The position numbers were made by a program, and so were the translations under genes. Below are positions 8,227 through 16,510 of a stretch of 29,532 nt of DNA, in pieces. The stretch is from positions 1-29,532 of the forward strand of contig JALZUI010000079.1 of assembly GCA_023301545.1 (NCBI GenBank). The letters are read 5' to 3'. The notes below the pieces were generated by a model. The model was given only the letters and a program-made list of their open reading frames with translations. It was not told the DNA's origin and made no database searches. Position 1 is the first letter of the stretch; every line of letters starts with the position of its first letter. This stretch comes from Akkermansiaceae bacterium (GTDB lineage Bacteria; Verrucomicrobiota; Verrucomicrobiia; Verrucomicrobiales; Akkermansiaceae).

Positions 8227-8835
8227 TTATTTGGATAGAGTGCGCCCAATAGGGATTTTAGCGATTTCGACAAAATCGCCCATACTTTCAGCGTCTTGTG
8301 TTCCTTCTAGAATACGGAGATACCAATATTGATTTAAATCAGCTAAGTAACCATTCATAATAGGCTCGCTTTTGATTCCGTCAGTAGCGGTATAAGTTAA
8401 GGTTTTACCTGTAGGGAATTTCCCATTACTGAATGTAGCACTGACAGAGTTACCGGTCATTTGGTCGCTTTCATTTTGATACAGGCACCTGATTTTTCCG
8501 TTTCGTGATTTTTTATTAATCGTAATCTCTGCAGTGGGGTAAAAGGTTGCGGAAAGGTGACTCTCGCCTTCATTAGGGACTCGCGTCCAATAAGTTTTAA
8601 TGTTGTCGATTTGGATCTCCCCGCCTACAATTGGGAGATCGTAGAGAGCTTTTTCAGAGTCGCCCCAAGTAATCTTTGTAGCCCAAGTGTATATTGTAAC
8701 ACCGGTGACAATGAGTAACCCCCCCCCAACAATTATTGCGGAAATAAAGGTGGTGAGACGCCCAAGGCGGCTAGGAGATGATTCAGAGGGAGCTGGGCTG
8801 TTTTCTGAATTTATGGTGGCATTAGGTTGACTCAT
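8227..8835 (-). CDS. Single-pass membrane protein of unknown function, upstream of hemQ
   Basis: I do not recognise this protein. From the preferred start it has about 202 residues: a Ser/Pro-rich cytoplasmic tail of about 23 residues, one strongly hydrophobic segment (about residues 24-50, TFISAIIVGGGLLIVTG), then a beta-rich extracytoplasmic domain with KITWGD, YPTAEITI and YLADLNQYWYLRIL. I chose the internal ATG at 8835; an in-frame ATG at 8859 would add eight residues (MLTNQVFR). Neither has a Shine-Dalgarno sequence. The hydrophobic segment is encoded across a G9 run, so the gene could slip out of frame. It lies 11 bases upstream of hemQ and is probably cotranscribed with it. Confidence 0.7.
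   Translation of the reverse strand: MSQPNATINSENSPAPSESSPSRLGRLTTFISAIIVGGGLLIVTGVTIYTWATKITWGDSEKALYDLPIVGGEIQIDNIKTYWTRVPNEGESHLSATFYPTAEITINKKSRNGKIRCLYQNESDQMTGNSVSATFSNGKFPTGKTLTYTATDGIKSEPIMNGYLADLNQYWYLRILEGTQDAESMGDFVEIAKIPIGRTLSK
8719..8727 (-). repeat. G9 homopolymer inside the membrane-protein gene
   Basis: Nine consecutive C residues on the plus strand are nine G residues on the coding strand. They encode GGG GGG GGG, three glycines in the transmembrane segment. A run of this length is a typical slippage site; gain or loss of one base would destroy the downstream reading frame. Confidence 0.9.
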
Positions 8836-8955
8836 GCGAAAAACTTGATTTGTCAGCATATAAGGCTATAATCGTATAAAGGGCAAAAAAAATAACAAGA
8901 AATTGATTTACAACTTAGTAAACGACTTGATTACAGTACCCGAAGATTAATTACC

Positions 8956-9195
8956 ATGGCTGATATTGAAGATACTAATCCAGAGAACATTAAAGGCAAG
9001 TTCTATGTAGACTGTCAGTGTATTGACTGCGACCTCTGTCGTGAGACTGCACCTGCAAACTTCTCTCGTGAAGAGGATGAAGGGTACTCCTTCGTTTTTA
9101 AACAACCAGAAACGCAAGAGGAGACCGACCTTTGTATTGAAGCGATGGAAGGTTGTCCTGTCGAAGCTATTGGTGACGATGGCGAAGAAGGATAA
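8956..9195 (+). CDS. Small single-cluster ferredoxin
   Basis: A 79-residue acidic electron-transfer protein. The cluster ligands appear to be Cys22, Cys25 and Cys28 in CIDCDLC and Cys67 in GCPVEAI, the classic CxxCxxC...CP arrangement for one [4Fe-4S] cluster of the single-cluster ferredoxin type. Cys20 and Cys60 are extra; they could form a disulfide as in some Bacillus-type ferredoxins or allow a 3Fe form. The gene diverges from the hemQ unit across an AT-rich 120-base gap in which I find no confident promoter. The next gene, dciA, starts inside its last codons. The redox partner is unknown. Confidence 0.9.
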   Translation: MADIEDTNPENIKGKFYVDCQCIDCDLCRETAPANFSREEDEGYSFVFKQPETQEETDLCIEAMEGCPVEAIGDDGEEG

Positions 9196-9565
9196 ACGCT
9201 TCTGGAATTTTAAACGGTCTCATGGGCAAGACCGCTCATTTTTAGACTGGTGCGGGGCTCGTAAAGAGCCTTCAGTTGCCGAAGGGTTGTCTCATGTAGA
9301 TGGCTTTCTGGCTGATCTAGTGGATGAAATCGGGCTCCGTGACGGAGTCACCATCGAAACTCTGCAAGATGCTTGGTCCCAGTTAGTCGGGGAAAATATA
9401 GCCAACAACTCCGAACCTATTGAAATTTATGAAGGCACTCTGAAAGTTAGAGTGAGCCAACCTGTGCTTAAATTTGAGCTCCAACAGCGTAAAGCACACT
9501 TACTTAAACTAGTACAAGAGCGTATCCCTAAGGCTAAGGTAAAGCGACTGGATATTGTGATTTGA
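9179..9565 (+). CDS. dciA: DciA family protein (DUF721), predicted replicative helicase loader
   Basis: DciA is the ancestral bacterial factor that helps load the replicative helicase DnaB; DnaC/DnaI loaders replaced it in some lineages. This 128-residue protein matches DUF721: a basic N-terminus (MAKKDKRF), then the conserved core with LQDAWSQLVGENIANNSEP, IYEGTLKVRVSQPVLKFELQ and a terminal KRLDIVI. The start ATG at 9179 lies within the last codons of the ferredoxin gene, giving a 17-base overlap and suggesting translational coupling. The same frame stays open back to 9023, but that part lies over ferredoxin codons and lacks family character, so it is not used. Confidence 0.82.
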   Translation: MAKKDKRFWNFKRSHGQDRSFLDWCGARKEPSVAEGLSHVDGFLADLVDEIGLRDGVTIETLQDAWSQLVGENIANNSEPIEIYEGTLKVRVSQPVLKFELQQRKAHLLKLVQERIPKAKVKRLDIVI

Positions 9566-9625
9566 TTTCAGCTTTCTCTTGTTTTAGAAGTTGCCAAGCC
9601 TCCCCGATAATGAGAAGTGCAGAGT

Positions 9626-10927
9626 ATGAAAGAGATAACTATACCGGGTTCTAAATCGATCACAAACCGAGTTTTGCTTCTGGCTTCGATCGGAGACAAT
9701 CCTGTGACGCTGCATAACCTGCTTGAGAGCGACGATACGGTCCATATGCGAGCGGTTCTATCTAGCTTTGGGGTGAGCTTTGAAAAGAAGGGGAAATCCC
9801 TCCTGGTTACTCCTCCAGCTAAACTAGTTGGCGACGGGGAATCTCATTTCATAGGGAACGCAGGTACAGTTGCTCGCTTTGTTTCGGCAGTTAGTTTGAT
9901 TATTAATGGCGAATACGGACTCAATGGGGTTGATCGAATGCATGAGAGGCCGCAGGTAGACCTCTTTACCGCCCTCCAGTCACTGGGTGTAAATGTGAAA
10001 AGTGTTGAGAATGAAGGGTTTCTACCTTCCCATTATCACGGGCTAGGCGGAAAGCTTTCGCAGCGCATAGTAGCGCTCTCAGGTCGAGTTTCATCCCAGT
10101 TTGTTTCAGCGCTTTTACTGGTTGCACCTAAGATCTCAGGAGGCCTTCGGATTGAAATGGAGGCGATTCCGCCATCTCAGCCGTATATAGATATGACTCT
10201 AGAGATCCTCAAGCTTTGGGGGTGCTCTTTTGATCTAGAAGAAGGAGGGCGTATTATGGATATTAAAGAAGGCCTAGATTCTCCTGATTCCTATACAATT
10301 CCAGCTGATATGAGCGGAGCTAGTTACCCTTCGGCGTGGGCGACATTGAATCGTGTGCCGTTAAAAATCAAAGATTACGGTTCCGTGACATTACAAGGGG
10401 ACGAGGGCTTTGCCGAGGTCTGTTCCCATTACGGAGCTAAGCTTACTAAGCAGGGCGAAGATTGTTCCTTCTCCGATTATTCAGCTGCATCAGAAGCTGC
10501 GATACTAGATTTCTCCCCTATGCCAGACGTGGCAATGACAGGAATGACAATGGCTTGTTTTTATGAAGGTTCGTGGCGTTTCGAGGGATTAGAAAGTCTA
10601 CGAGTCAAAGAATGTGATCGTATTCAAGCGATGGTAGACGGCTTTGCCTTGCTGGGTATTAAAACCGTAGTAGAGGGTGACGATGTTACCGTTATCGGTG
10701 GTGACTATTGGCAAAGCCCTGCTCATTTAAAAAGCCTACAGAACGGAACAGTACAAACCGACTCTCACGACGATCACCGGATCGCTATGTGTTTTGGGGT
10801 TCTTCGTTCCACGGTTGCTCGGTCGAGCGGTCTGGCTGCGGAAAGCCTTTTTAGTATAGGAGAGCCCCATTGTGTCGCTAAGACTTGGCCTGCGTTTTGG
10901 GAAAGCTTGGCTAGCTGGGAAGTGTGA
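9626..10927 (+). CDS. aroA: 3-phosphoshikimate 1-carboxyvinyltransferase (EPSP synthase)
   Basis: Joins shikimate-3-phosphate and phosphoenolpyruvate in the sixth step of the shikimate pathway. The protein of about 433 residues has the family marks: PGSKSITNR at the N-terminus, GNAGTVARF, MHERPQVDL, SSQFVSALLL, the catalytic Asp in MPDVAMTGM, RVKECDR and DSHDDHRIAM. An in-frame GTG at 9617 would add three residues; a TGA at 9611 rules out anything longer. I prefer the ATG at 9626, about eight bases after a GAGAAG. It ends nine bases before the stop of the convergent ATPase gene, leaving no room for a terminator. Identification is secure. Confidence 0.95.
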   Translation: MKEITIPGSKSITNRVLLLASIGDNPVTLHNLLESDDTVHMRAVLSSFGVSFEKKGKSLLVTPPAKLVGDGESHFIGNAGTVARFVSAVSLIINGEYGLNGVDRMHERPQVDLFTALQSLGVNVKSVENEGFLPSHYHGLGGKLSQRIVALSGRVSSQFVSALLLVAPKISGGLRIEMEAIPPSQPYIDMTLEILKLWGCSFDLEEGGRIMDIKEGLDSPDSYTIPADMSGASYPSAWATLNRVPLKIKDYGSVTLQGDEGFAEVCSHYGAKLTKQGEDCSFSDYSAASEAAILDFSPMPDVAMTGMTMACFYEGSWRFEGLESLRVKECDRIQAMVDGFALLGIKTVVEGDDVTVIGGDYWQSPAHLKSLQNGTVQTDSHDDHRIAMCFGVLRSTVARSSGLAAESLFSIGEPHCVAKTWPAFWESLASWEV

Positions 10928-10936
10928 TTTTAGCGA

Positions 10937-12292
10937 TTAGAGTAAACTAGTAGGGAGTTCTTCGTACACTGGTTTTTTGGTGGCTTTGACCACTTTCTTA
11001 GAAGCCTTTTTGGGGGGCTTTATATACATAGCGGCAGGAGCAGTACCTGTTTCTAAACCTCCGATGCGGAAATTTTTCCAGAGCTCAATTTTTTCCTTCT
11101 CCTCAGAATTGGGAGGGTAAGAATCGTTGAGGTGCTCTATTAGCTTGGAGAAGTTTTCTGTAGCTTCTGGGACATACCTCACTGCGAGCCATATATCGAA
11201 GAGGCCGTCTCTAAGGACATAGACTGCAGAGCGTTGATCTTTTGTTTCGGGGTTCGCCACCCGATCTAGATACTGACTATTGTAGAGACGACGCAGTAAT
11301 ACCGATACTTGTTCTTTTCCCATACGCATTTTGGCGGTAATCGCGGAGGGTGTTTTGAGCTCGTCCCGCATAGAGGCGATCGTTACTAAAGCTGCTCGCT
11401 CTTGGGCTCCAAGCGACTGCAATTGTGCGTTATAACCTGGGCTAGTACGATCAAGAAGGGCTAAGAGTAGGCTGGGGAGGTTTATTTGCTCCTGTTGGGC
11501 TAGTATTTCCGTTGCCAGAGCAAGTCGCCTAGGGTTACCTCCTACGATTTTGTGTATGGCGTAAACATTGGCTGCTAGATCAGGAAAGTTCTGATCTATA
11601 ATCGCTAAGCTCTGGGTAACGCTAGCGAGGCTTTGATTGAAATCAAAGGCCGGTAATTCGTAAGTCTCTAAATGCGTAGAGAAGAGCTTTTCGTGGTCAG
11701 GGTCGAGCTCTCCTCGGGAGGAGCTGATTAGAATATTACCCTTCTCTTTTGTGAAAAAGGATGAAAGCGCTTTGCGGTCAGCGTCACTGCGCATTTGCTT
11801 TCGTAGCAGCTCATCAAAGTTTTCTAGCATGATGACCAGAGAAACCTTATGCTCCTCGTAATTCTTCTTTAAAGCCACTTGGATTTTATTGATAATAACT
11901 TTGTCGTCTTGCTCTTGTTCACATGCGTTATAGAGCTTGTCCCATTCGCCTAGGCCCCTTTTACTGTGTCGTAAGAGAGAGCACAACCCTAGTAAGAAGC
12001 CCGCATAGTTTAAAATCTTACTAGAATCCTCAGGAAATCGTAAAACCAGTGCAGAGTGACTCAGGGCGGGGGAGTTGTTAATTCGTTCGGTAATGAGCGA
12101 TAGCAATAATGTTTTTCCATGTCCACCAGCCCCAACGTAGAGGGCGTGCTTACCGCGACCTTCTTTTATAGAAGAAGTAACCTGCTTAATTGCCGATTTT
12201 ATTAAGTGCTCGTTATGGGAAGAGACGAGAGCGTCGTTACCAGCGAGGCTTGGGTTTGTTGATTCATAAATAGAAAGTACTGAAGAGGGCAT
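10937..12292 (-). CDS. AAA/STAND-like ATPase with winged-helix region
   Basis: A 451-residue P-loop ATPase of uncertain role. Walker A is GAGGHGKT (54-61), Walker B is LVIMLENFDEL (152-162), the sensor-1 strand is ILISSSR (187-193), and GGNPRRLALA (251-260) resembles the GxP/sensor-2 helix of Orc1/Cdc6-like and archaeal-ATPase-like proteins. Residues about 295-365 look like a winged helix (AITAKMRMGKEQVSVLLRRL), followed by a lysine-rich tail rich in KK pairs. This suggests an ATP-dependent regulator or DNA-binding switch. It lies 158 bases downstream of the exopolysaccharide-export operon on the same strand, behind that operon's terminator, so it probably has its own promoter. No target can be assigned. 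Confidence 0.75.
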   Translation of the reverse strand: MPSSVLSIYESTNPSLAGNDALVSSHNEHLIKSAIKQVTSSIKEGRGKHALYVGAGGHGKTLLLSLITERINNSPALSHSALVLRFPEDSSKILNYAGFLLGLCSLLRHSKRGLGEWDKLYNACEQEQDDKVIINKIQVALKKNYEEHKVSLVIMLENFDELLRKQMRSDADRKALSSFFTKEKGNILISSSRGELDPDHEKLFSTHLETYELPAFDFNQSLASVTQSLAIIDQNFPDLAANVYAIHKIVGGNPRRLALATEILAQQEQINLPSLLLALLDRTSPGYNAQLQSLGAQERAALVTIASMRDELKTPSAITAKMRMGKEQVSVLLRRLYNSQYLDRVANPETKDQRSAVYVLRDGLFDIWLAVRYVPEATENFSKLIEHLNDSYPPNSEEKEKIELWKNFRIGGLETGTAPAAMYIKPPKKASKKVVKATKKPVYEELPTSLL

Positions 12293-12391
12293 AAGTGTAC
12301 TGTTTCAGATAATATGAACTAACTATTTAATTAAGACAACTTAACAAAACAGTTTATTTGTTTCAGGGGTGAAAACCCAAAGAGAAAGTAT

Positions 12392-12423
12392 AAAAAAGGC
12401 CGTGATTACTCACGACCTTTTTT
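12392..12423 (-). terminator. Terminator of the polysaccharide-export operon
   Basis: On the minus strand the stem GGTCGTGA/TCACGGCC (one G-T wobble) with a GTAA loop is flanked by A6 and T6. It lies 27 bases past the stop of the SLBB gene. The plus-strand version has a C-A mismatch in the stem, so termination is expected mainly on the minus strand. Confidence 0.88.
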
Positions 12424-12450
12424 AACATGATTAACTAATACTATCACACA

Positions 12451-13029
12451 TTAGTTTTTACTAAAAATCCCCTTGAGCTTGCTAAAAATCCCACTGTTAA
12501 TGTGAGGTAGTCTAATTACATCATTAGGGTAAATTTTTTCGTGACGATGCTTCATTTGCTGAAGGTCGTAATTGTAGGTCTTTTGATTTCTCTCTAGAAT
12601 TGCGTAACGCTTAGAGTCGAAGGTTTGCGGTCCTCCAGCGGCAGCAATAGCGGTTTGAAGGGACATGCCTTTCATATAAGGCACGTTTCTAGATCCATGC
12701 TCTGTAATGAAGGTGATCATTTTCGAGTCATTCTCCACAGATGCAGCGTACGCGACGTTCACTGTAGGATTACTGTAAATTTGCTGATTTTTATACATTC
12801 CCTCAATCGTGGATGCTAGTTGAGAGGGGCTCTTGCCTGCAGCTTTTACACTTTTAATGTGAGGGAGGTTGATTGTCCCATCATTATATACAGAATATGG
12901 CCCATTTAGATCTGATGCCTCTCCAGGAGGGACTCCTTTGATCGTAATAGTGACGGAGGCATTATTTTTTATGGTATCCCCACTAGCTATCAGTAATAGC
13001 AGTAGGAGAGAGAGGGTGGATTTAATCAT
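12451..13029 (-). CDS. Short polysaccharide export protein (Poly_export/SLBB, OPX type)
   Basis: A 192-residue exported protein of the outer-membrane polysaccharide export (OPX/Wza) family. A hydrophobic signal (MIKSTLSLLLLLLIASG) is followed by the Poly_export motif DLNGPYSVYNDGTINLPHI (about residues 40-58) and one SLBB-like domain with GMSLQTAIAAAGGPQTF and YPNDVIRLPH near the end. It lacks the lipobox cysteine and the C-terminal amphipathic helix with which Wza crosses the outer membrane, so it looks like a purely periplasmic short OPX protein. The adjacent beta-barrel gene may provide the outer-membrane pore. It is the last gene of the operon, 12 bases after the Wzc-like gene. The polymer is unknown. 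Confidence 0.85.
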   Translation of the reverse strand: MIKSTLSLLLLLLIASGDTIKNNASVTITIKGVPPGEASDLNGPYSVYNDGTINLPHIKSVKAAGKSPSQLASTIEGMYKNQQIYSNPTVNVAYAASVENDSKMITFITEHGSRNVPYMKGMSLQTAIAAAGGPQTFDSKRYAILERNQKTYNYDLQQMKHRHEKIYPNDVIRLPHINSGIFSKLKGIFSKN

Positions 13030-13041
13030 AGTTACAGTTTT

Positions 13042-15231
13042 TTAATAAGCTGACTCATTGTTAGACCCTTTACTATCACCTACGTTCAAAGAAATTTCCT
13101 TTTTATTAGTAGAGGCTTTGTATCGAGATTCGGCTTCAGCGTTTTCATCACCAGAATAGTATGTGTAGTAACTGGTATAGTATTGGTACTGGCTGTCACT
13201 TTTGATATCTACATTGTTCAGAACTACTCCGAGGATATTTCCTCCTACTGCTTCAACGGTCTGCTTGACTCGGGTGAGAATGTTTCGAGGAAGCTTGCGG
13301 TGTTGGACAACAATCATTGTTTGGTCAGCTTCACTAGAGATAACGGAGGCGTCACTCACTCCTAGAATTGGAGGGGAGTCGATCAGCACCAAGTCGAAAT
13401 GCTCTTTAACGCCTGAGATTAATCCTGACATCCTATTGCTATTAAGGATTCCCGCTGGGTCTGCTTGTACTACTCCTGATGACATGAAGTAGAGGTTTTC
13501 TGTTGGGGTTTGTAGAATGACGTCTTCCAGGCTTAAATCATTTATGAGGTAGTTTGAGAGTCCAATTGAATTGTGAGTATCGAAATATGTATGTAATTTA
13601 GGTCGGCGGAGATCGGCATCGATTATAAGTGTGCTGTATCCTCCTTGGGCGCAAACGTATGCAAGGTTGAGGAGGGTGGTGGACTTCCCTTCTCCTGCGC
13701 CGCCCGAAACAACGGTGATACAGTTGTCTCCAGGGTTTCTCCGACGATTGAATTCAATATTTGTTCGAAGAATTCGATAGGCCTCAGCATCCGGTGAGTT
13801 TCCGTTGACTTTATGGAGTAAATCAATGTTTTTAGGGATGACAGCTAAAACAGGCAGTTGAAGATAGCGTTCTACATCATCAAGGCTTTTAACTGAAGAA
13901 TCTACTAATTCGAGGAAGAACGCGAGCCCTATTCCTAAGCTCAGACCAATGACTCCGCCAATGATGAGGTTTAATTTACTATTAGGGAAGCTGTGATTGT
14001 TAGGGAGGCGAGCTTGTTCGTGTACCGTAATTGTATTTTTTGGTGATTGAATCTTAATACGTTGAGCTATTTGCTTAACTCTCATATTTTCGAGAATGTC
14101 TTTGGAGAGTTGGTAATCCTTCTGCGCTTCGGTGTATTCGTGGCCTGAGAGGTTTTTCTCTACGGCACTGGTTTGCGCGTCTTGGACGACATCTTTCATC
14201 GCTTCAATTCTCGAATCAACCAACTCGAGATTAATACGCAGTGATTTTTTCATGTCTACTACAGCTGCATAGAGGTCAGTTTTAAGTTTGTTATGAATCT
14301 TTACGAGAGATATCGTGCGTGGGTGTTTTGCCCCTAATCCTGAATCTTGAGCTCCAATGAGGGATCTTTCGCTTTCTTGGAATTCTTGACGTAGAGAAGG
14401 AATCATACTATCTACTAACTGAGAGCCGAAGCCAACTTGGATGATTTCATCATCCGTTTTCCCTTCAAAAGCGGCGATTTGGTTTTCGAATGTTTGCTTT
14501 TGCTTCTTTAGATCTTCTAGTTCAAGAAAAGAATTTCGGTGAGCTAGTTCTTGAGTTCCGCCAATAGAACCGTCTCGAGATAGAGATGCTTGGGTAACGC
14601 CTCCCGATCGTGTGATTTGATTAAGAATGCTACGTTTTTCTTCGACTTTGTCAGTCTGAGTCTGAAGCATTTTATTAAGCGCACTGAGACTTTCATCGAC
14701 TTTTTTAGATTCCTCATTTTCACGCTGCTTTTTATATGCGAACGCAATCGCTTGGGCTAAGGCTCTAGACTCTTCTTTGTTTTTATGTTCGATTTCGATT
14801 TTGACTAAATCAGTTCCGCTCTCAGGAATTACACGAGTTACAGAGCGGATAAGATCAATTGCTTGTTGCTCATTTTTCAAATTCCATTCAGCAACTAGGT
14901 CTAACTCTTTAACAACCTCCGTGAGCGTCTTTTCTGAAGTGATAAGCTTAATTTGGGTCTCCATGTAGTAGCGTCCAGATGAGATGCCTCTTATAGCTGT
15001 TCCGCCGAATCCTTCAAGAGGGTTGAGTTCGGAAGATGGGTAGTGAACCTCAATTATACTATGGCTTGAATACTTTTTAGGAATGATATTCGTGATAACT
15101 AAGGCTGTAACGAAAACCAATAAGGTGGTTAGGATGATGATTCCGTATCGGGTGCGTATTACTTGCCAATAGTCTACAGCATGTAAATTGGCCTCGGAGG
15201 CGTCGTTTAAATTTGGAACAGTATTATTCAT
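13042..15231 (-). CDS. Polysaccharide co-polymerase with tyrosine autokinase domain (Wzc/PCP-2a)
   Basis: An inner-membrane protein of 729 residues that controls chain length and export of a surface polysaccharide. Residues 1-60 contain the Wzz domain and the first membrane helix (about 30-50). A long periplasmic coiled-coil region spans about 160-400, and the second membrane helix is about 422-441. The cytoplasmic bacterial tyrosine-kinase domain has Walker A SGGAGEGKST (509-518), Walker A' LIIDADLRR (535-543) and Walker B LVLIDSPP (614-621). The C-terminal tail has seven tyrosines between 682 and 692, the expected autophosphorylation cluster. A perfect 15-bp hairpin ends six bases before the start codon and covers the place where a ribosome-binding site should be. 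Confidence 0.93.
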   Translation of the reverse strand: MNNTVPNLNDASEANLHAVDYWQVIRTRYGIIILTTLLVFVTALVITNIIPKKYSSHSIIEVHYPSSELNPLEGFGGTAIRGISSGRYYMETQIKLITSEKTLTEVVKELDLVAEWNLKNEQQAIDLIRSVTRVIPESGTDLVKIEIEHKNKEESRALAQAIAFAYKKQRENEESKKVDESLSALNKMLQTQTDKVEEKRSILNQITRSGGVTQASLSRDGSIGGTQELAHRNSFLELEDLKKQKQTFENQIAAFEGKTDDEIIQVGFGSQLVDSMIPSLRQEFQESERSLIGAQDSGLGAKHPRTISLVKIHNKLKTDLYAAVVDMKKSLRINLELVDSRIEAMKDVVQDAQTSAVEKNLSGHEYTEAQKDYQLSKDILENMRVKQIAQRIKIQSPKNTITVHEQARLPNNHSFPNSKLNLIIGGVIGLSLGIGLAFFLELVDSSVKSLDDVERYLQLPVLAVIPKNIDLLHKVNGNSPDAEAYRILRTNIEFNRRRNPGDNCITVVSGGAGEGKSTTLLNLAYVCAQGGYSTLIIDADLRRPKLHTYFDTHNSIGLSNYLINDLSLEDVILQTPTENLYFMSSGVVQADPAGILNSNRMSGLISGVKEHFDLVLIDSPPILGVSDASVISSEADQTMIVVQHRKLPRNILTRVKQTVEAVGGNILGVVLNNVDIKSDSQYQYYTSYYTYYSGDENAEAESRYKASTNKKEISLNVGDSKGSNNESAY

Positions 15232-15237
15232 AAAGAA

Positions 15238-15272
15238 AAGATCTCTACAGTTAAGACAACTGTAGAGATCTT
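15238..15272 (-). promoter_or_regulatory. Perfect 15-bp hairpin immediately upstream of the Wzc-like gene
   Basis: The arms AAGATCTCTACAGTT (15238-15252) and AACTGTAGAGATCTT (15258-15272) match perfectly around a 5-base loop. On the minus strand the 3' arm runs into TTCTTT and the ATG at 15231. It starts 24 bases after the stop of the beta-barrel gene. It can be read as an intercistronic (partial) terminator or as an RNA hairpin hiding the Wzc ribosome-binding site. The U-rich tail (TTTTCTTT) is imperfect. Confidence 0.8.
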
Positions 15273-15296
15273 ATGTTCACAATTATTTTGAGAAGC

Positions 15297-16475
15297 TTAG
15301 AAAGCGTACTGAAGCCCTAAACTGTAACGATTACGTTTGTATTCGAATCCGGCGATGTCATCTGACAAGGATTGAGTGAAGTTGTAATTTAAGGTTGCGC
15401 TCAATTTACTGGAGAGGCTGTAGCTCATTCCTAGATTGATATTGTATAGCCAGGTATTCTGATCGCTCCCATTGGTGGTTGACTCAATGTAGTCCGTAGA
15501 AATGACTGAGATGCCTCCGTGATATGAAACTTTTTGGTTCAGGGTGTAATTGAAGTTAAGTCCTAAACGAAGTGTTTCACGCGCTTGGAAGGTGTCATTC
15601 CCGAGGTTGAGGAAGATGTCGTCAATGCCGTATCTTACGTATCCGCGAAAGTTGAGGCGGTCTGAAGCGGTGTGAGATACAGCTCCGTTAACGAATAGGG
15701 CCGTTCTGTTGAATCCGTTATCTCTATCGATAGTGTTGCCACCGATGGTAAAATCGATACCTGTTCTTTCGGAGAGAGAGTGTTCAAATCCGACTTCGTA
15801 CCTGTGGAAGTTCGTGTCAGTGTCAGGACGTAAGCCGAATGTGTACGCTCCTTTTAGTACTGTACGGTCATTAAGTCTGTATCGCAGCTCGTTTCTGAAC
15901 GAGATGTGTTGGTAATCTCCCTGAGCTCTTTCGTATTCTGCTCCTTGTATTCCGAACCCGTGTTTGGTTCCGAAACGTTGGGACCAACGTACTCCGATTT
16001 CGTTGTAGGTTGAGTAAGAAGTGAACTGTCCGCTTCGTCTGTCGTTAGCGAAAGACCGCTCGTAGTCAGGCTCTAGTCCGTGAGTTACGAAGTTATTAGA
16101 AGAGAGTTGAATACGGTCATTTAAGCTGTATCCTAGGGTTACCCCTAAATTGATTACAGGTACGATGTTGTCATCAGCAATATCATCTTCGAAGTATGAG
16201 ATGACGCCTAAATCAGCATACGCAGAAAGAGACGCGTTGGAGCGTACTTCGGCATATGACGCACGTAAGTTTGCGCTAATGAAGGCTGAGCTTTCTTCGC
16301 CTTGGACTTCTGATCCGATAGGATTCAAGTTGTCGTCATAGCCAAATTGAAGGCTAGCTGTGGTGCGAATGGCTGATTGGTCTGTAAGCGTACTGTCGGA
16401 GGATGTACTGAATAATCCTTGGGCGCTTGCTACCGAGACGCTAGCTATTGCGAGAAGGGGGAATTTGTAGTTCAT
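15297..16475 (-). CDS. Outer-membrane beta-barrel protein (BBP2-like) of the export operon
   Basis: A 392-residue predicted outer-membrane beta-barrel. The signal peptide (1-18) ends in ASA, followed by QGLF. The rest is made of alternating amphipathic strands and turns throughout: for example ASLQFGYDDNLNP, YTFGLRPDTDTNFHRYEVGF, LRLGLNFNYTLN and SLGLQYAF. The last residue is phenylalanine, the usual BAM recognition end. Length and strand pattern fit a barrel of about 16-18 strands of the BBP2 type often found in exopolysaccharide clusters. Upstream of a Wzc-like kinase and a short SLBB protein, it could form the outer-membrane exit pore. That function is inferred from context; strand count and family need modelling. 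Confidence 0.8.
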   Translation of the reverse strand: MNYKFPLLAIASVSVASAQGLFSTSSDSTLTDQSAIRTTASLQFGYDDNLNPIGSEVQGEESSAFISANLRASYAEVRSNASLSAYADLGVISYFEDDIADDNIVPVINLGVTLGYSLNDRIQLSSNNFVTHGLEPDYERSFANDRRSGQFTSYSTYNEIGVRWSQRFGTKHGFGIQGAEYERAQGDYQHISFRNELRYRLNDRTVLKGAYTFGLRPDTDTNFHRYEVGFEHSLSERTGIDFTIGGNTIDRDNGFNRTALFVNGAVSHTASDRLNFRGYVRYGIDDIFLNLGNDTFQARETLRLGLNFNYTLNQKVSYHGGISVISTDYIESTTNGSDQNTWLYNINLGMSYSLSSKLSATLNYNFTQSLSDDIAGFEYKRNRYSLGLQYAF

Positions 16476-16510
16476 AACTTTTATTTTTTAAATTAGTGAA
16501 AGAGTTCTGA

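Noticed and set aside
9023..9178. The dciA reading frame stays open upstream through most of the ferredoxin gene.
   Set aside because: The upstream part lies over conserved ferredoxin codons and has no DUF721 character, so it is an out-of-frame shadow; the ATG at 9179 gives the family length.
12366..12378. Short GGG/CCC hairpin in the gap between the ATPase gene and the export operon.
   Set aside because: Three to four base pairs with an A-rich loop is within chance; the strong terminator nearby explains the region.
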